Assembly: GCA_050741915.1 (NCBI GenBank)
Contig: JBOGEX010000160.1
Span: 1 to 8,680, forward strand
Length of the DNA: 8,680 nt
Source: JACCTH01 sp050741915
GTDB lineage: Bacteria; Actinomycetota; Acidimicrobiia; Spongiisociales; ZC4RG35
Direction of reading: 5' to 3'
The position numbers were made by a program, and so were the translations under genes. Below, piece after piece: positions 5,769-8,680 of this stretch. Each line of letters begins with the position of its first letter. Position 1 is the stretch's first letter. The notes below the pieces were generated by a model that saw nothing but the letters and a program-made list of their open reading frames with translations, made no database searches and was not told where the DNA came from.

Positions 5769-7009
5769 GCATCAGCCCGCTGCTCGTCAGCACGTTCGAT
5801 CTCGAAGGAGGAGCTGCGCGGGCGGCCCTAAGGTTGCATCGTGGGTTGCTAGGACGGGGAATGAGCAGCCAGCTCATAGTGCAGCTGAAATCGAGCGACA
5901 CCCAGGGAGTGATAGGCCCTACTGGGCGAAGCGCACGGGCGATGGCTCGCGTGAGACCGGTCCTCGATAGCTCCATCTTGGGCCTCTACCCGGGGCGGTC
6001 AGGGGACATGTTCAGCTCAGCGTGGCTACCCGGCGGATTCGCTCGCAACATCAAAGACATCGATCATGACGTGCTCAATGTTCATTGGACCGCCGCCGGT
6101 TTCCTGGCGATCGAGGAGGCAGGCCGACAAGAGAAACCACTCGTTTGGACTTTGCACGACATGTGGCTGTTCACCGGGGGCTGTCACTATTCGGGAGGGT
6201 GTCTCGGCTACCTAGAGAGCTGTGGGAAGTGTCCTCAACTCGGCAGTGGGCGTGCGACCGACTTGAGCCGAGTGGTTTGGAAACGGAAGGCGCGGTCATG
6301 GGGAGATCTTGCGCTGGCGGTGGTAAGTCCAACCAATTGGCTCGCCGAGGCCGCAAGGCGCTCGTCCCTATTGAAGGATGCAACAATCCATGTGATCCCC
6401 AACGGAGTCGATACTCGACAATTCCAGCCGTTTGACCGCTCGTTGTCTCGAGAGGCCTTGGGACTGCAGCAGGACAAAGTTCTGTTGGCGTTTGGTGCGT
6501 TCACGACTAGCCAGCCGAGGAAGGGCAGAGTTCTCCTACTGGAAGCGTTGCGGAAGCTAGGCCCCCGGATTGATCCCACCGCAGTCGAGTTCGTTGTCTT
6601 TGGCGCCGGCCACCTTGCTCAGAATGCTGAAATCCCGATAGCAACCAAATATGTGGGTCGGCTGTATGACGACGTCAGCCTTGCACTTCTATATAGCGCA
6701 GTCGACCTCGTCGTTGTGCCTTCACTCTACGAGGCGCATTCACTGGTTGCCGTCGAGTCGATGGCCTGCGGTACTCCCTGCGTTGCGTTTCGAGTAGAAG
6801 GCTTATCAGAGGTAATTGACGATCGAGAGAATGGATTGCTGGCCAGGCCGTTTGATACTGATGATCTGGCCGACAAGATCGCAGAGATGGCTACGAACAA
6901 CGCTTTCCGAGCTAGGGCGGCGATAAAGGCACGCGCCAAGGCCCTCAAGGTTTGGGACATCGACCTCGTAGCCCGTCAATACGAGGCACTGTTCGACTCC
7001 GTCGATTAG
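5765..7009 (+). CDS. GT4-family (GT-B fold) glycosyltransferase, Cys-rich acceptor-domain type
   Basis: This 414-residue enzyme is probably another sugar transferase for repeat-unit assembly. The N-terminal Gly-rich loop FDLEGGAARAA is followed by NVHW and by TLHDMWLFTGGCHYS. The segment at 131-159 starts at H131 and holds C140, C146, C153 and C156, ending CPQL, a signature of a GT4 subgroup common in exopolysaccharide clusters. The C-terminal domain has HVIPNGVDT, a donor-phosphate loop around GAFTTSQPRKG (K253) and the E-x7-E pair E323/E331 in EAHSLVAVE, followed by CGTPCVAF. Its GTG start overlaps the kinase-like gene's stop as GTGA; no nearby Shine-Dalgarno site is seen, so reinitiation is likely. 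It ends the operon, 11 bp before the end of the convergent polymerase gene. Specificity cannot be assigned. Confidence 0.9.
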   Translation: MSISPLLVSTFDLEGGAARAALRLHRGLLGRGMSSQLIVQLKSSDTQGVIGPTGRSARAMARVRPVLDSSILGLYPGRSGDMFSSAWLPGGFARNIKDIDHDVLNVHWTAAGFLAIEEAGRQEKPLVWTLHDMWLFTGGCHYSGGCLGYLESCGKCPQLGSGRATDLSRVVWKRKARSWGDLALAVVSPTNWLAEAARRSSLLKDATIHVIPNGVDTRQFQPFDRSLSREALGLQQDKVLLAFGAFTTSQPRKGRVLLLEALRKLGPRIDPTAVEFVVFGAGHLAQNAEIPIATKYVGRLYDDVSLALLYSAVDLVVVPSLYEAHSLVAVESMACGTPCVAFRVEGLSEVIDDRENGLLARPFDTDDLADKIAEMATNNAFRARAAIKARAKALKVWDIDLVARQYEALFDSVD

Positions 7010-7020
7010 GAACCCTCGGG

Positions 7021-8331
7021 TCAGGCGAACTCCAACTCGAGAGGGGCCGGGCGCTTCTTGGCTGAGATGGCTGGTGCTACCGATATGGAAGCTATCACCA
7101 GCCCCAAGAAGATCGCCATCTGGAATCTGCCGTAAGGCCACGTTCCAAAAACGGTGGCTGCCAACTGGGCGACAATGAACGCGCCAACAGGGGCCATGTG
7201 CCTTCGTCGCGCGGCCGCGCGCACCAGCGCCAAGTGAAACCAGACATAAACGACCGCGCCGGCGATCCCGAACTTGAGCCATACGTGCAAGACGGCGTTA
7301 TGAACCTCGAATGATTCGGTTTTCCAATCGGCGATCAGACTTGTCTCGTAGCGACGTCCGATTCCGAAACCGAGAATTGGATCTTCAGAGATGATTGTCC
7401 AGGCGTCGGCGATGTCATTCAAGTGATCCTCGTTGGTGGCTGAATAGGGGCCAGAGCCGGTAGGTAGGAAGCTCCCTAGGCGGGGAACAACGGTCTCCGT
7501 TCCGAGGGTTGCAACTGCAGCAAATACCAATATCGCTGCACCGATCGCGGCGGCGAAAAGCCTCGCGGGACGAACATCGCGAGAGCGCAAATAGAGGAAT
7601 ACGACGAAAATCAGGCCGATTCCCCATACCAGCCAAAATGAGCGCCGAAAGCTGGTCAACACCAAAAGGCTCCCCGCTATGCCGCCCAGTCGAAGCCACA
7701 GAGTTCGTCGGGCGCCCAGTCCCGGGTTTGATTCCAGGAGGGTCCAGGCTGCGACAATTGCAGAAAATGAAGCGAGGTAAAGAGCAGTACCTTCGAAGAC
7801 AGGAGTTCGAACGCCAAGGACAAAAGTGCCACCGCCCAACGCGTACTCGACCAGATCCGGAATCGCGAGCAGCCCATATAGCGTGGCTAGGTCCGTCACG
7901 ACGAAACGTTTCCAGCTCCGACCGGCGAGCCATTTGCCCGCGTACACAGCGGTGACGGCGGTTACAACCAGGTTGCGCCAATCCGCAAACAGCTCGGGTA
8001 CTCCCCGCAGAATCCCGATCGTCAAAGAGAGGGCCATGGCGGCCGCGCCGGCAAACAGGGGCCACAACAAACCCATTTCCCGAAGTCGGCTGGTGAGAGG
8101 AAAGCGGGGAGAGGCGAGCACATAGGGAACGGCCACTATTAGAAGCAGCCCGAACAGCACGTAATGCATCGGAACGCCGAATGGGGTCTGCCCAAACCAA
8201 GGGCTGGCGTCGGCCCCTTCGCCGAACTCATTTCCGGCCCAGGTAGCAACGGCCGTGATGAGCAGAAACACAGCCTCGTCGACTCCGAATCGAGTATCTA
8301 TCTGTTCGGGTGTTGTCGCAGCCACTCCCAC
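7021..8331 (-). CDS. Wzy/O-antigen-ligase-type polytopic membrane protein
   Basis: The 436-residue, strongly hydrophobic product has about ten to twelve apparent membrane segments, including roughly 19-33, 55-73, 87-107, 119-136, 183-199, 215-247, 258-276, 353-373 and 380-418. A long loop (about 277-352) carries the conserved features of the Wzy_C / O-antigen ligase family: W311, PILGFGIG (318-325) and VHNAVLHVWLKFG with H344-N345. The SFRRSFW segment at 227-233 is also typical. It would polymerise, or ligate, lipid-linked repeats outside the membrane. Polymerase is preferred because a co-polymerase lies next door, but ligase is not excluded. It is transcribed toward the operon, with 11 bp between the stops. 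GTG 8331 is the assumed start; an in-frame GTG at 8325 is an alternative, and neither has a clear Shine-Dalgarno site. Confidence 0.88.
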   Translation of the reverse strand: MGVAATTPEQIDTRFGVDEAVFLLITAVATWAGNEFGEGADASPWFGQTPFGVPMHYVLFGLLLIVAVPYVLASPRFPLTSRLREMGLLWPLFAGAAAMALSLTIGILRGVPELFADWRNLVVTAVTAVYAGKWLAGRSWKRFVVTDLATLYGLLAIPDLVEYALGGGTFVLGVRTPVFEGTALYLASFSAIVAAWTLLESNPGLGARRTLWLRLGGIAGSLLVLTSFRRSFWLVWGIGLIFVVFLYLRSRDVRPARLFAAAIGAAILVFAAVATLGTETVVPRLGSFLPTGSGPYSATNEDHLNDIADAWTIISEDPILGFGIGRRYETSLIADWKTESFEVHNAVLHVWLKFGIAGAVVYVWFHLALVRAAARRRHMAPVGAFIVAQLAATVFGTWPYGRFQMAIFLGLVIASISVAPAISAKKRPAPLELEFA

Positions 8332-8340
8332 CGTGGAGAG

Positions 8341-8368
8341 AGGCTACCGCCGTTGAGGATCGGACCAA
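8341..8368 (-). promoter_or_regulatory. Candidate promoter for the minus-strand polymerase gene
   Basis: On the minus strand TTGGTC (8368-8363) and TAGCCT (8346-8341) are 16 bp apart. The -10 box ends 9 nt before the GTG start, so transcription would begin almost at the start codon, giving a leaderless or near-leaderless message. That would fit the missing Shine-Dalgarno site. The -35 match is modest and overlaps the start codon of the divergent gene. Confidence 0.25.
8355..8359 (+). promoter_or_regulatory. Ribosome binding site supporting the ATG at 8368
   Basis: GAGGA lies 8 nt before ATG 8368. The alternative starts GTG 8431 and ATG 8443 lack a comparably placed site, although GGAGGCGGGG at 8412-8421 precedes GTG 8431 by about 9 nt and keeps that start possible. 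Confidence 0.4.
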
Positions 8369-8680
8369 TGACTAGGCGGGGGTTACGCTTTCGGAGCGGG
8401 AGCACCCGAGCGGAGGCGGGGTGGGTTGGTGTGGCAAGCCGAATGACGATTGTGATAGGGATCCTGGCCGCGCTCACGGCGCTGCAGGTTGGATTCGCCC
8501 GCCAGCACATTGAGCCGACAGATGCCCGAGCCGTGGCTTGTGCCGATATGAACCCGGCGCCGACCACCACTGCGCCCACCGTAACCACCACCCCGTCGAC
8601 TACCACGGCGCCCTCGACCACCACCTCCGCGGTTGCGACCACCACCACGACGGCGGCAGGGGTTCCGGCAGGCGCAGTGA
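8368..8680 (+). CDS. Secreted or membrane-anchored protein with Thr-rich linker (5' part only)
   Basis: An open frame runs from ATG 8368 past the right edge without a stop, giving at least 104 residues. A basic N-terminus (MTRRGLRFR) is followed by a hydrophobic segment (about 26-44: TIVIGILAALTALQVGFA) and then an extracytoplasmic-type stretch. From about residue 63 a Thr/Pro/Ala linker dominates, with repeated TTT runs; it resembles the spacers between membrane anchor and catalytic or binding domain in actinobacterial cell-surface proteins. A single Cys (58, in AVAC) is too far from the hydrophobic core for a convincing lipobox. GTG 8431 or ATG 8443 would give a conventional, shorter signal peptide. 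The functional domain is outside the window. The gene is divergent from the polymerase gene with 36 bp between the starts. Confidence 0.7.
   Translation, partial: MTRRGLRFRSGSTRAEAGWVGVASRMTIVIGILAALTALQVGFARQHIEPTDARAVACADMNPAPTTTAPTVTTTPSTTTAPSTTTSAVATTTTTAAGVPAGAV

Noticed and set aside
7004..7030. A short ACCC/GGGT inverted repeat between the convergent stops as a bidirectional terminator.
   Set aside because: It has a 4-bp stem with a 2-nt loop and no T run, so it cannot act as an intrinsic terminator.
7509..7955. A 148-codon + strand frame opposite the polymerase gene.
   Set aside because: It is Arg/Ser/Pro-rich, a typical shadow of a hydrophobic gene read on the other strand, with no supporting start signal.
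8298..8648. A minus-strand frame encoding a Val/Gly-rich peptide at the right end.
   Set aside because: The Val/Gly runs are the complement of the ACC-rich Thr linker of the + strand gene, and it also overlaps the start of the polymerase gene.

Overview
The window is an exopolysaccharide or capsule biosynthesis locus from a high-GC bacterium. GTG and TTG starts are frequent, coding third positions are GC-rich, genes overlap by 4 bp, and the last protein carries a long Thr/Pro/Ala linker. Together these suggest an actinomycete-like organism, possibly Acidimicrobiia-like. That placement is inference, since the window has no marker gene.

Layout. Bases 3-86 are the last 27 codons of an unidentified + strand gene. 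Bases 87-436 are non-coding apart from a possible 10-codon leader ORF, and hold the likely promoter of the main operon. The + strand operon (437-7009) has six genes: a Wzz/Wzc-like polysaccharide co-polymerase fused to a BY-kinase-type ATPase; a GT4 glycosyltransferase; a close look-alike of plant GDP-mannose 3,5-epimerase; a WecG/TagA/CpsF (GT26) glycosyltransferase; a thymidylate-kinase-like P-loop protein; and a second GT4 glycosyltransferase. Four of the five junctions are TTGA, ATGA or GTGA stop/start overlaps. The fifth, ahead of the epimerase, has a short gap with its own ribosome binding site. A Wzy/O-antigen-ligase-type membrane protein lies convergently on the minus strand (7021-8331). 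A secreted or membrane-anchored Thr-rich protein starts divergently 36 bp away (8368) and runs off the right edge.

How they fit together (inference). The epimerase would convert GDP-D-mannose to GDP-L-galactose or GDP-L-gulose. The three glycosyltransferases would build a repeat unit on undecaprenyl diphosphate at the inner face of the membrane, the GT26 enzyme probably adding the second sugar. The Wzy-like protein would polymerise the repeat, with the co-polymerase controlling chain length. The initiating phosphoglycosyltransferase, the Wzx flippase and any export partner are not in the window and probably lie outside it.

The most notable points are the plant-type GDP-mannose 3,5-epimerase with all recognisable catalytic residues, the co-polymerase ATPase with an altered Walker A' and no tyrosine tail, the four-cysteine segment at the same place in both GT4 enzymes, a G8 tract inside the kinase-like gene, and the leader region with its coupled mini-ORF and 30-bp-spaced repeats. 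I saw no RNA gene, insertion sequence, CRISPR array or convincing terminator.
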